Assembly: GCA_001466705.2 (NCBI GenBank)
Contig: LATX02000211.1
Coordinates: 992,001 to 1,056,000, forward strand
Origin: Moniliophthora roreri
Lineage: Eukaryota > Basidiomycota > Agaricomycetes > Agaricales > Marasmiaceae
Length of the DNA stretch: 64,000 nucleotides
Direction: 5' to 3'
The position numbers were made by a program, and so were the translations under genes. Shown in pieces: positions 23,543 to 35,543 of the stretch. The notes beneath the pieces are model-generated. The model had not been told where the DNA came from. It saw nothing but the letters and a program-made list of their open reading frames with translations, and did not search any database. The first letter of the stretch is position 1, and each line of letters opens with the position of its first letter.

Positions 23543-25269
23543 CTACAGTTCGCCCGAAGCTTTGCGCACTGTTTCGGAATTCGACTGGTCCGACTTCTCG
23601 CCACCTTCCTCACAGAATACTCGAAGGATGTTGGCCTTTACTTTGACAGCGTCAGCTCCCTTGTGAGAAACACTTCCATCTCTAAGAATCGTATCCAAGC
23701 TGCAAGGGGAACGTCAGTCCTAATTATCTTGCGATGATAGTGACATGTGCATACCGCTGAGCCTCCGCGTGAAGCCAGTCGTCTGTGTTGTCGCTCAGGA
23801 GATCCTTCATGACTTGAAGATAATGTTTGGATGTTTCAAGAGATAATGGATCTGAGATATCCACAGCCTTCTGGTACACCTGGGGCCGTCGATCTGTAGG
23901 TGCGAGACGAAATTCCCGTGCCAAAGCGTCAAACTGTGGAATACGACCGGCCTTCAAATCACAATGACTTGAGTGACGAAAGGAGGGCATCGAAGTTAGG
24001 AGATACAAACCTCATCATTCAGACCACCCGTCGGCGCGCGTTGGAGGCCGCACTTGAGATTCAGGAATTCAATAAATTGAGACTCATCCAAGCCGTATAT
24101 GTATTCCTCCGGCTCTTTATTATCCTTTGAAAAGAAGAGGAGGGTCGGATATTCTTTGATCTTGAACCTCTCCATCAGACGGGAATTTACTTCGTCAGGA
24201 CCTTCAACATTAGCAAGGATGATCTGTAGATGTTTAATTAGCCCCTAGAAACCAGACGAAATATCTCGATGTCGCACGTTCGGCTCGTTGGCAACTATGT
24301 TTGCAACTAAAGGCATAATTAGCGTCAGAACATCGACGTACTTAATGACATACCTCTCTCAAACGCAGGCTTCATATCAGTGCAGTGTTGGCACCATTGT
24401 GCCTACAGGTACGGAGATGTTAGCCAACCATTTTGACAAAGCTGAGGTAGGTGGTTATTACTGTGAATGCAACAAGTACGTTCTTTTTCGGATCCTGTGC
24501 ACACCAGGGTTAGGAATCGATGAGCAAAGTCAAGAGAGAAGATATTTGCCATAACGACGTCATCAAAGGTCGTAGCATCCAGGGTCAAGTAGTCCAGAGG
24601 AGGTAGATTCGATCGTACATTTGAATTTTTGTAAACGCTGTATCATAATCTGAGTCTTGAGGTATTCCTGAGGCAATATACTCACAAATGTGCCATATTA
24701 TGAATTGTACGTTTTGCCATGCTATGGAATTGATCTTCCACAGTTCCATTGGCGGAGAACCATTTCAAAGCTATCAATCAAAACGCGTGAATACCTTTTT
24801 CCCGATGTAGGAATACGGTGCACACTTGGATATTGAGTCACTCCATATCTCTTCTTAATTGAACGTCCGACTTTGGCAGCTTCTATCCTTCCGATGAATA
24901 GCGTGTCTTGAGCATGAGCGTATGTATCTGCCAGTTGATCGTATACGGGCTCCAGATTCTTGAACAGCATTAGCGTACCGTAGCCGGTCCAAGTACGAAT
25001 ACTCACCTGACAATGATTACTTTACAGCCGTCTTCAGTCGAGGCGCAAACAGATAAGACCAGGACTATCTTACCATTCTTTAGAATAGCTGGTACCAATT
25101 TTGAATCAGGATGGATCAAGATAGATGAGGGCTTGGATGCTCACAAATTGACTAATCCAGACTTTCCTGTTCCGACAAGGTGATCCCAGTTCTCCGGATC
25201 TAACTCTACGACATTCGAAGCGAGGACAAGTGTACTGGTGCACAGTATTACTGACAGAGCGAGCTTCAT
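23543..25269 (-). CDS. Diverged tandem ERp38-type disulfide isomerase with CNHC and CQHC active sites
   Basis: Same domain order and intron positions as the neighbour at 21385-23280. The signal peptide (MKLALSVILCTSTLVLA) is followed by NVVELDPENWDHLV. Splicing in the same phases gives FYSKECNHCQ where the neighbour has the canonical FAPWCGHCK, so both Cys are kept but the preceding Trp and the Gly between them are lost. The second domain has AFTAQWCQHCTDMKP, again with both Cys and without Gly. Later parts are intact: IILANVEGPDEV, EYPTLLFFSKDN, the ERp29 domain (IPQFDALAREF, KHYLQVMKDL) and an end of KASGEL, an ER-retrieval-like tetrapeptide. The frame is intact over the exons read. Altered redox potential or a chaperone or client-specific role is inferred, not shown. 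Confidence 0.8.
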
Positions 25270-25723
25270 GGTTTGAAAGGTCATTGGGGGTTGTAGCCAC
25301 AGTCGACCGCCCGTTTATAAGCCTGAGCGGAACGACCATCACTATACAGCGCTCCTGACCTCTTTGGCAACTCTATATCCGACGCATCGGAGATGCAATA
25401 GAAAGGAATGGAGCATCTTACTGTAGAAACCTGAAACCTTCGATGGAGCATCACATATCGTAATGGGCGTTGATTTTTATCGTTTAAAGCAATTCGGCAC
25501 ATCCTGTGAGGAAGTATGGCATAGGATGGGGTAGGAATGTAGGTCCTCTCGATGTCGACTTGATGCAGGTAATGTTTGGTGCAGTACTGAGTACATATAC
25601 TGCCGTGCGAATCCATTCCATGACCGTTGATCAAAATTTCTCAGCTTCATCAGTCAGCGATCTGACCAATACCGGGACCTTGTCCTGAATAAAAAGGCAT
25701 TCCACCGCTTCATTCTCGTCAAC
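25270..25723. other. Divergent promoter region between ERp38 paralog 2 and SQT1
   Basis: About 450 bases separating two divergent start codons. No ORF is supported. Both promoters must lie here. Confidence 0.5.
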
Positions 25724-27200
25724 ATGGAAAACCAAGAACACGACATGGATCACAACGAACAAAACGAAGACAACAGCGAGCAGTTTATAGAGCAAGAGGA
25801 GATTCTAGCCGAAATACCTCTTGATGGGGATCATCCGATGGACGAAGATGAGGACGACGAAACTGGCGATATCCTTGGTGAAATGCGGGCCGGTCCCTCG
25901 TCACAATCTGAAGATAACTCCGTCCAGGCCTTCCCCAACCATCAAGCCGCCGTCTTCGCCGTCGCAGTTCATCCATCCGAACCTCTCGCCGTATCTGGAG
26001 GTGAAGATGATCTCGGCTACATCTGGGATATAACCGACGGAGAGGTTATCACTAAACTTTCGGGTCACACTGATAGTGTATCTTGCGTGGCTTGGAGCAC
26101 AGATGGAGAAATGGTATCAACGGGGGGCATGGATGGAAAGATACGTTTATGGAGAAGAGTTGGGAAAGAAAATTATAGAACATGGGAGTTCTTGACCGAG
26201 CTGCAAGGGCCTGACGAAGTTATGGTATGATCTCATATCTTCAATTCAATGTAGTAGGCTTATGGTCTTTTTAGTTTCTGAGATGGCATCCAAAGGGAAA
26301 CGTTCTGCTCGCGGGTTCTAACGATTCCACTCTTTGGCTATGGCAATGTGAGCTTTCAACTGCTTCCACGCATATGATCGCCGCTCACTGTGTCGACAGT
26401 ACCTTCTGGAAATACGATGCAGGTATTCGCCGGTCACACAGCTGCAGTACAGTGCGGGGAGTTTACACCTGACGGTGAGTTATGCTCCCTTTTTGCATCA
26501 CAGATACATCCTCATATTTCGCAGGAAAACGTATAATATCGGCCTGCGCCGACGGTACTTTTATCCTATGGGACCCACGATCACCAAGTCCAGTTTTCAA
26601 GCTCACACCTGACGATGCACGCTTCAACCTGGACGGCATCACATCAATTGGTGTAAACCCTTCGTCATCATTAGCAATCATTGGTGGTGCAGCAGGCGGA
26701 GTCAGAGTTGTCAGCCTCACGAAAGGTGAAATAGTTATGGCTCTTGGAGGTCATACCGAAGGCGAAAGCATAGAAGCCGTTGCTTTTATCGATCTCACAG
26801 GGTCTGGCAGTGGTACCGGTATTGCAGCGACAGGCGCAACAGATGGAAAAATCTGTCTGTGGGATCTTAGTACGATGCGCTTGCGCGCCACTTTGGAACA
26901 TGAGGTATGTCCACAGATCTGTTGGTGCTTATCTACTACTGATACTTTAACTAGGATGCAGTGACTACTTTGCTATCTGTCCCTTCACCCAAAAGCCATC
27001 TTATGGTGTCTGCGTCAGCTGATAGGACACTTCGCACTTGGGATGCTCGGACAGGCAATCTCCTTCGGGTACATAAAGGGCATCATGCTCCCATATTAGG
27101 TGCTTCCCTTGGATTGGGAGGATCCGTTGTTGTTAGTGCTGGAGATGACGGAGTGTGCTTGGTGTTTACTACCGAGGAGGAAAGTGAATATACAGGATAG
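25724..27200 (+). CDS. SQT1: WD40 ribosome assembly chaperone SQT1/AAMP
   Basis: Five exons (25724-26224, 26275-26347, 26400-26474, 26525-26904, 26955-27200) join to 424 residues. A very acidic N-terminal tail (DEDEDDETGD) is followed by WD repeats: FAVAVHPSEPLAVSGGEDDLGYIWD, HTDSVSCVAWSTDG, FLRWHPKGNVLLAGSNDST, HTAAVQCGEFTPDG and later ISACADGTFILWD. Order, length and acidic tail match yeast Sqt1 and animal AAMP. Known role of the family: Sqt1 binds the N-terminus of nascent ribosomal protein Rpl10 (uL16) and delivers it to late 60S particles. The start is the first ATG before the acidic tail. Intron phases are fully consistent. Confidence 0.87.
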
Positions 27201-28086
27201 ATATATAGAATGTATAGGTGCCTATCTGGGTGCCATCTACAGCCCGAGGTGACCGTTTGATGCTATATTGACTCAGCCGTTTACCCGAAACCCTCCTTCT
27301 CTTAGCTTGCTGCTTCTCGACTGTCCAGTGGCATTCCACCCTATCCATTGGACTCCAATCGACTATGGTATACTAGCTCAGGTGTTGTACTTTCTATAAT
27401 GTTCACTTTCACTTCACACCTTAATTATGGTCCGGGTCAGCGTTTGGTACTTAGGATTCGGATTCCCTTGCTCGCGCGGTCACTATGATTCACACCTATC
27501 AACCATTTGCTGCGCGCGTCCCGCAAAGAACCGATAATCGACCGGCGAAGGCACGTTTCGAGCACATCAACTATTATGCTCACACCGTCAAGCATCACTG
27601 CGACCTGCGCATTGCTTCCTTGAATGTGTTTGCTACCCAACGAGCTTCACGTAATCTAAAAAATGATTCAATCTTAACAATGAATAACTGACCGAAGGAA
27701 GGCGACGCTTGCGACTGGTGCGGACGCTATTTTGACGCTATGGAACTTCATGACCGTTCCCCTGCTACATTACCACCGACCCGCAATTGCTTTGGTCTCC
27801 ATGACACTTCGAGATGGATCTACATCTTCCAGCGTGAAAGTACCTGTGCTACTCCCAGCCTTCCTCGTATCTCTGCTAAGTTCTTTTGATTCGATCAACC
27901 GTCTCATGAGGTTGCATGCACGCAGATCCCCCGTTCTTCTGGGTCTCTTCCTTCTTAAAAATGCTCAAGATGCTCTCGGAAAACCAGCTTTTGTTCAATA
28001 GTTTCTACTCTTTCACGAGCTGTGCTCAGCCCATCGCCCTTTCCTTCTAAATTTTTTTCGGTCGCTCTTGGTCGACAATCTTCGCG
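27201..28086. other. Intergenic region, no gene supported
   Basis: About 885 bases between SQT1 and the secreted protein gene. ORFs of 60-90 codons in several frames lack recognisable motifs. The last 100 bases include a T-rich tract near 28050, probably the leader of the following gene. Confidence 0.4.
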
Positions 28087-29932
28087 ATGCTTTTCACACG
28101 CTCCTTCATTGCATCTATTCTGCTCGCATCTCTGGCATCTGCCCTGCCTCTTGAACGTAGGCAAGGAAGAGGGCAGAAGCAAGGACGGCCACGATTGTCT
28201 GGGAACCGTGGTGTCAAAAAGGCTCCAGTCATGAACACTTTGAACTCTACGAGGATAGAGATGGGTGACGCTGCGAATTCAACTGAAGTCGTCGGTGCTG
28301 CTTACTGTGCGTATCTCCTTTGCAAATTTCGCTTCTGAGTCTCACGATTCTTTTGATTTCATGCAGTCATTACCAATGAAGAAGACGGAAACTTTATCGT
28401 TTCTGCTGACATTGTTTCTGACGGACAACTGGTAGGTGCAAAGCTACGGCTGAGTACTCCGGATTTTAATCATTATCCTAGGTTCTTCGTCAAGCACTCC
28501 CAGCTGGAGGTGCCGGCATTCGTGGGGATGACGGAGGACAAAACAATCCGGCCCCCTTGTTCTCGTCTGGTTCCGTCAGAGTCAGTGCTGCTCAAAGCCT
28601 TGTTGCAACCGTCAACGTACGTCGAAGTTCTTTTTCATAGAAGACGTCATGCCCTCCTCAACGTCGACTGTAAATCTAGTCAGGATCGAATACCCTTGCA
28701 CTATTCAGCATTAACGCCGACGATAATGCGATCCTTGAGCCGGTCGGACAGCCAGTCGGCAGCGGCGGAGAATTCCCTGTCTCTGTAGCATTCAATTCCA
28801 AGGGCGACAAATTGTGCGCGTTAAATGGAGGTGAAATAAATAGTGTCAGGTACATGAATATTGACTGCCATCTTTCCAGCCATCTAACAAGTATCTCTAT
28901 GTGACAGGTGTTTCTCAGTCGACAAACAGACAGGACTCGCCCCTCTGGCTGGTACTGCACGTTCTCTTGGATTGACCCAGACGACACCGGCCACGGGTGC
29001 CCCTGGCAGTCTCAGGTGAGTATATCCATCTCACTTTCCTTCCAAGTTCCAACTACTCATCTGCCGCCCTTTAGCCACCTCATCTTCTCAGAAGACGATA
29101 AACAGCTGATTGTCACTGCCAAAGGCTTGCCGGCTGGCGATGGTGCTCAAGAACAGGATGGATTCGTTCAAGTCTTTGATGTTGCTGCCGATGGCTCACT
29201 TTCCGCGCAACCCAAGTCCCTGGATCTCCCACAAGGCGGTAATGCACCCTTTGGAATGGCAATAGTTCCCAAGAAGAACGAAGTCCTCGTCACTGATCCC
29301 GCAATTGGGTTCTCTCTTTTCGATCTGTCTGGACAGGCGGACGCGACTGCCGTTGAAGTGGATGGACAAATCGCCATTGGCTGGGCCAGTTTCAGCCCCA
29401 AGATCGGAAACTTCTTCTTGAGTGATGTAGCGACCGGAATCATCACCGAAGTCAACGTCGGTGACAATCAGAATGCCACGATTGTTAAGGTACATATTCC
29501 GGTTTTCCTCTGAAGACAATTGCTGAGGTTACTATCTCTAGCAATACGAGTTAGGCGCTGACAGTGGAACTGAAGACAGTGACGTTGCTACTGTCGGTGA
29601 CAAGGAGTAAGTCCAACATTGTCGAAAGATATTTTCTTCAGCTAATCTTCCGCAGTTTCTTGTATGTTCTTGCAGGCGGTGCTACGGCCGTCAATGTCTT
29701 GTCGCTAGATGCGCCCGGACAGGCTAAGCCTATCCAAACCCTAGACATCGCCGGCCCCGCTGCCGCTGCTGGTCTGACTATCAGTGAGCCCCCTTCACAC
29801 TCATATCAGTCCGATTTGAATTAAAGGTGTCCTTCAGATGGAATAAACCTCCAGGGTATGGCTGTCTTTGTCAAGCAAGCCGCAAATGCAAACAGGAACA
29901 ACGGAAACCAGGCTGTAGTTTTTGGCAATTAA
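28087..29932 (+). CDS. Secreted beta-propeller-like protein
   Basis: The ATG at 28087 starts a signal peptide (MLFTRSFIASILLASLASA) followed by LPLERRQ, a likely Kex2 processing site after the Arg pair. Spliced exons read through FITNEEDGNFIVSADI, NTLALFSINADD, FPVSVAFNSKGDKL, HLIFSEDDKQLIVTAKG and VTDPAIGFSLFDL. These are repeated strand-turn patterns like those of seven-bladed lactonase (carboxymuconate-cyclase-like) propellers. The end reads QAVVFGN. Seven or more exons with short introns are needed. Secretion is well supported. Enzyme activity is not: I saw no decisive catalytic residue, and many fungal members have unknown roles. Confidence 0.75.
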
Positions 29933-30096
29933 ACCCTTAGGGGAAGTTGTATTAGAAGCGCAATATACCTTGTATCCCTACTATTTTTGATTATTATTAT
30001 TGGGTGAGAGAGTTGAACGCGACAGGTTCATTGCATCAAAAACATTGATGTATCACGATGTACAAATGCAAAAGTACTCGGTTGAGTAGAAGGACT

Positions 30097-31224
30097 TCAA
30101 TACGAGGGAATTCCTTGGGCTATCTCATTGGACAATTTGGAGTTCTCAATGATGGGCAGCTGACCAGGGAAACTAGCCTTCATCAGGTCGGCCAACATCC
30201 TTGAAATGTTCGGTCAGAGGTTGGAAGATTGTGCATCAAAAGATGGCTTACCTGCCAAACACTATGGTGCCGTTCGCATTCAGGTCTGAATGTCTGGTTA
30301 ATCTAGTTCATATGCGCGAGTTATATACACTAAAGACGTACGGGTGTTATCGTCAGGCGTCCGGTTAAGACGGTGGGCTGCATCGGGACCGATTTTCTGG
30401 CAGTAAGTGATACTGGCCGCGTGCAAGTCAAGTACATGTACGTTTTGTTGCTGCGGATGCTTCCGTCACAAAGCGAAACGTTTCTGCACGATAGTACTTG
30501 CCTGAGCAACTAGTTTAGTCTCGTCTGCCCATGGACCAAGCGTGTCGCTGATTGTACCATCGCTATTGAACGAACGCCTCGTCAAGCTGGTAACCAGAAT
30601 AGGTTCTGCTCCCAAAGAGCGAATTTGCTGGACCATCGAGGTAAGATTTCTTCCCATCGAGGCAGGGTCGGCGACTTTCTGGTCGTTGTGACCAAACTGG
30701 ATCGTTGCGTAGGTCTTGCGGCCTTTGGCTAGCTCTGATTTAATGGCCTTGACTGAAGAATCTTAAGTTTCGCGAAAATAGAGCTATATCGATACATACT
30801 GGATAGATCCCAGTACCCATTAGCTACGAACGTGCCGGTAGTCGCACCATTTTTTGCCGTGTTAATGCCTGGGGGTACTCGTGTTAGAACTAGATCTCAA
30901 TATAATGCCTAGCGAACATGGCGTGTTAGGTTCCAACGCAGAAGGAGTGCTTGTCACGGTTGATCCACAGAAGCCATTACCCCATCCACTGTAATAGCGA
31001 CCCTCAGCATAGAGATGGCCCGACAGAAGTGCGCTACTCACCCACTGTTCTCAGTGGTACTGTGATAGTGATGTTAGCATAGGAATGGCTCAACAGGGGT
31101 GTTCTACTCACCCATTGGCCGTGGTACTGTCTCCAATCAGTATGAATGAGGAGGCAGGTGCAACAGCTGGGATAGCTGAAACGGACAAGAATAACACAAA
31201 GAGGGCGACGAGTTTGAACATCAT
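30097..31224 (-). CDS. Secreted SGNH esterase, rhamnogalacturonan acetylesterase-like (CE12)
   Basis: The start at 31224 gives a signal peptide (MMFKLVALFVLFLSVSAIPAVA) and then ILIGDSTTANG, the block I motif with the nucleophile Ser. Block II Gly and the oxyanion region appear in GINTAKNGATTG, block III in TIQFGHNDQK (Asn) and block V in PDDNTHLNANG, with the Asp and His of the triad. These are the signature blocks of the GDSL/SGNH family in the rhamnogalacturonan acetylesterase layout, which removes acetyl groups from pectin RG-I. Several short introns with canonical ends separate the exons. Substrate is inferred from motif similarity only. It shares a 250-bp divergent promoter region with ATP23. 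Confidence 0.8.
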
Positions 31225-31475
31225 GGCTGAGGCATCAGGACTTCTTGCTGGATATTTATCCCTGTTCAAGGCACACATTCCCCGCATGTTCACCAGTCAT
31301 AAGGTCAGAGCTTTGCAGCGAAGGTGAAGCAGCGGCCCGCGCTCAGCAAGGCATATCCACCGTCATATCAGAACCTGAGGTACTATCCAAGAAAATTCGG
31401 TACAGGAATGATCATTTCCCGGATTGGGGTGGATGGAGGCTTCAATTTGCGTGAACTCGGACTACGACTGTGAGG

Positions 31476-32421
31476 ATGAGCTTCGGGGTGAAGTCGGAGC
31501 TGACAAAACTCCCACGCATGGCTTCAGACGATTCTCGTTCGTCCACCTCGACCTCACAATCTTCGCAGTCCAGTGCATTCGAACGATGGAGAAGACAGGC
31601 TATGCTAGTCACAGGGATTGGTGTATCCGAGGAGGAGCGGATGGAAGCTTTGCAACAAGTTCATTTGAAGCGCTGCGAGAAAATGAAAAAGGATTTGATG
31701 GACAATAGTGCGTATCTGTTTTCAAAGTCTAGCGGATGATACTGAAATGTTCTCAGGCCCGATAGTAACCTTCATGTTGAAGCATTTGCGATTATCCGGC
31801 TGTCAAGTTCCCGAAACTAACATCTTCTGCGGAACTTGTGAAATGACGCCTGTCGCAGGTGGAGGTGTTGTTGCTCATGCTGGTGGTTTTATTCCGGAGC
31901 CTGGGGCCGTCAAGCTTTGTGCAGGTCACTTCTTTAACAAGAAGCATATGGAACACACCATGGCGCATGAATTGGTCCATCTATATGACCAGTGCAAGTT
32001 TAACGTGGATTGGAATAATTTACGCCATCATGCTTGTAGCGAGGTGCACATCTTGTCTGTCCCTATCAAAGGCCGTGCTAATGATATGTCCTCAGATTCG
32101 AGCCAACAACTTGAGCGGAGACTGCCGATACACTCGCGAATTGAGAAGAGGGATACTGTCCTTCACCAAACAACACCAGGTTCGGAAATCGCCAACACTG
32201 CAGGAGCGATTTTAACCTCTTCAATTTGCAGGCTTGTGTTCGCCGCCGGGCTATCACCTCAGTTACGGCAAACCCTGCGTGTCCGAGTGAGGTAGTGGCA
32301 GAGAAAGTCGTGAACGAGGTTTGGGAAAGTTGCTTCAACGATACTCGACCATTCGATGAGGTCAGCCGAATGTGCTCTTTGGGAAATGGATAATTTTCTA
32401 ACTTTTGCTCAGATATATTAG
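31476..32421 (+). CDS. ATP23: Mitochondrial inner membrane metalloprotease/assembly factor ATP23
   Basis: Exons 31476-31707, 31757-32043, 32096-32179, 32232-32360 and 32413-32421 join to about 246 residues. The last exon adds only Ile-Tyr-stop. The zinc motif is [10 protein letters not shown], preceded by [16 protein letters not shown] and followed by conserved cysteines ([32 protein letters not shown]). This matches Atp23, which processes Atp6 and assists ATP synthase assembly in the intermembrane space, where the Cys pairs form disulfides. An alternative start at 31518 (MASDDSR) is possible; 31476 has the better A at -3. Confidence 0.88.
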
Positions 32422-33547
32422 TGACCCTGAATTATAACCAACTGTCCCTCCGACGATTACCGGCGGCGACGCGAATGTTAACGAACTTACATGGGACGTT
32501 CGGTGCACACTAACTTCCTCATTCCTCATTAAGAGCGTGGTATAACAGGCGCAAGGCACCTCTCATCTCCCCTCTCATTTTCCCACTATGACGCTATCAC
32601 AGTTGCAGTATGATATTTGACTTTATGCATCATTCCAACTTGTGGCCCCTTTCATGTACTTCACTTTTTCTCACCTTTAGAGCGCGCCCGTCGCGTCACT
32701 CCTATCCGGGTTCCAGGAAAACACAAATATTCCTTAGTTTTGCAGGGAGTATCTTGGAGCTAAGCAAAATTCAAACACTAGCTCGTAAGAGACCAGCTGG
32801 CATCGGCTATGATGTAGAGCTTCCAAGAAACAGGGAGTTTGACTGGTGGTGTTCCATCTGTTTCCGCCATGTCAGTTTTGAGCTATCAAGATAGGCCGTC
32901 AAAACGATGAATAGAAATGGGTAGATTCATTTGGATCGCTTCTTTCGCCGGCGCTCAAGTGCGGAACACCGCAAAAAACAACGCCACAGTAACTTCATAT
33001 ACTCCACTCTTCTTGTTTTCGGCTCTACTCCATTCATTCTGCTCATTTCTCCTACCGCCTCCCACCAGACGTTTCGCCATGTTTCTTACTTCGGCGTTGA
33101 CTATTGGGCAGCTCACATTCATTCTACAGTCGCGGCAAAAAGTAATGCAATCCCAAAAATAGTAAATCGTTCTCACACCCGCCAAAATCACTGGAGGTTC
33201 GATGAAGACCTTCAACACAATTGTCCATTTTTCTCGTTTTTCAAATGGATTCATACATTCTGAGCCTCAGCTTCCCCAAACAGTTAAAAAAACCACATGG
33301 AAATCAATCTGTGTCAGACTTTTTCTGGGATGAATCTCACTCCTAGGCAGATGGGAACCAATTTCTCAATATGGAATTGCATTACTTTTTGCCGCGACTG
33401 TCGTATTGCATCCCTTCAAATACATGATACTCTTAACCGTGTCGTTGGGCGAGAGGCCGGGATAAACGAACGCGGAAGTGGATATTCAACGCTATCCGTG
33501 GCCGTAATGGAGACCCCACCACATCTTCTCGTCTAGTCCTTGCCTTG
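32422..33547. other. Intergenic region with a perfect 26-bp inverted repeat
   Basis: About 1.1 kb with no supported gene. It contains two 26-bp arms, listed separately, that are perfect reverse complements. Two short ORFs overlapping the arms exist only because the arms translate to the same peptide. Confidence 0.45.
33126..33401. repeat. 26-bp perfect inverted repeat, arms 224 bp apart
   Basis: The left arm at 33126-33151 (ACAGTCGCGGCAAAAAGTAA then TGCAAT) and the right arm at 33376-33401 are exact reverse complements. Similarity continues weakly for a few bases inside. The arms could be termini of a small DNA element or a conserved bidirectional regulatory element. No target-site duplication was recognised. 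Confidence 0.7.
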
Positions 33548-35165
33548 ATGTTACTAAACATTTATGGACTCCTCGTCGTTCTTGCAATTTAGGCTTTCTC
33601 GGTCTATATGCGCGTCAAGCGTTAGAGACTTCTATGATCACCCTGCCTCGGTAAATACTACCGAGTCAGCGCAGGCAACGATCAGAGGAGCACCGGCGAA
33701 TGGTACAGACCCCAACTCTGTGAAATCTAACCGGTGCGTTTCTTCCGTCTCCAGCAATACATGGGTTTACTGCTTGATTATGACAGCTACGACTCAGTGG
33801 GAGTTGACCAACTGGGAGATATCAGTCTCGGGACTAACGATACGCTTCGGGTGAGCTCATCCTGGCACAATGGGAGCATTGCTGACCCCTCTATATTCTC
33901 CGGCATCGACACCACTGATTCCGACATGCTCCTCCTTCGCAATCTACGACACAGAAATCATTTCCGCTCCGATTTTGTTGATCTAAATAGCTATCGACGG
34001 AGCTTCGGGACGTCGCTGGTTATGAATACCACTATCAAAAACGGCCAAGTCGTCGAACTAAACGATGCTGGATTTAGAGCTCTCTTTGGTGTTCCCTCAT
34101 TGCAGTCTGGTCAATCAGTAGCTCTCGAAAAGAGCATGGCATTGGTATTTTCTCTGGCCATGATCCACATACCTCGGGGTTCGGGCTCGATCTCTTTTCC
34201 GAGAAAAGCGACTGGCGCGTGTATCCAGGTCCTGAAAACCTTTCAGAGACGGTGGACGAGGTTCGGAATTATTACTCGACAGACGCCGGTCCTATGATAA
34301 GAACGTCTTAGGCGCTGACATGTGCGAGCTCACGATGCTCGCGGACATGCTTGCGGAAGGCGGGGGCATTCTTCAGTGGGCATCAAGGATGGTTTGCACA
34401 ACCTCCACCCAAGTGAATATGGTATCGGGGACGGTTCTGCTACTGAAACAGGATAAGTCAGTGTGAACGTGACTCGTTCACTCAGTGATTTACACCAACT
34501 CAGAGCGGATTACTTTGATACTGTTGTCAGACCAGACGGTACCAAATACGTCAATTTTGACCCTATCCCTCGGTACACCCTCAGCGATGATTCGAATAGC
34601 CCAACCTCTCATTTCATACACAACACGAAAGCGTATTCGGGTGGAGCTATAGGCACCGGAAGTGCAGGGAACATCCTGTCATCAGTTGACTCCGGGATGA
34701 ATAACTTTGATATCCAAGCTGCAATAAGGATTGCAGCTACGATGAGGGGGATGAAGCCGACCGTATAATGGGAGTTTATAGCACGTTCCAACAGGACCTG
34801 CAGTGTCTGTTACAAGCATGGGAGTGTTGGATGCAGCAGCCATGCATTATACGTCAGGGAGCTGAGCATGTGCGAGGCGCCGAGCTGCCCAAATCATTTC
34901 GTCGCAACGCTGGGGCCAAAAACGAATTCATCGTCACCGACATCAAAGCGCTCTAATCAAGCGAGGTACGAGCGATTGAGTCGGCTTACAGGAGACTACA
35001 AAGCGCTGTAATCGTTCGAGGGACGGACTGCCGACGTTATTGATCGTCACCCGCGCTCTAGCGGGCGTACGTACGGTCGAAGACTGCTACGGTGGATTGA
35101 GACCGTATTGGGGTGTTGTTTGCCCCATGATGACCGCTCAACATGCGTTGCTAGCTTGGGAGTGT
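33548..35165 (+). pseudogene. Decayed gene of an unidentified mushroom protein family (copy 1)
   Basis: A broken coding region homologous to the minus-strand copy at 39435-40200. It opens with an ATG and a hydrophobic run (LLNIYGLLVVLAI) ended by TAG. It continues in other frames with MGLLLDYDSYD, SWHNGSIADPSIFSG, GHDPHTSGFGLDLFSEKSDW, VDEVRNYYSTDAGPMIR, MCELTMLADMLAEGGG and EYGIGDGSATETG, which is followed by TAA at 34454-34456. Later parts are LHQLRADYFDT, YTLSDDSN, IQAAIRIAATMRGMKPT, then VTRALAGVRTVED and YGGLRPYWGVVCP. Frame changes between GPMIR and MCELTM cannot be repaired with canonical introns that I can see. The hydrophobic N-terminus suggests a membrane protein. I do not recognise the family. 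Confidence 0.55.
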
Positions 35166-35543
35166 TTCAGGCCCACATCTTCAGCTGATCCCTCCAGGAC
35201 ACGTCGTTAACGTTGACGACGCAAGCACGGCAGCCAAACATCTCTCATCGCCTTCCCAGATCCATGGAAAAGCTTAGCATCGTGTATTACTATCTCCGTA
35301 AAGCTCGCGCTGCGTATAATCTCAATCCTGTACTATCGACGTTCTTTTGTGCTTTCAAATTAGAAGTGGTCACAGCAGCTCGATTGCTCGCCATGTTGTC
35401 TCATGCAGATGAACCAATCCATCCACCTTCCGAAATATCTACAGTAACATCCTACACTAGAAATACTCTAACGACTACAGTACAGTTCCTGCCCATATAC
35501 AAGATGACTACTGACGCATAATAAAATTAACCGTCGTACGCAA

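Noticed and set aside
32955..33536. Two ORFs on opposite strands sharing the peptide CITFCRDCR
   Set aside because: The shared peptide is the translation of the 26-bp inverted repeat arms, so it is not evidence of a gene family.
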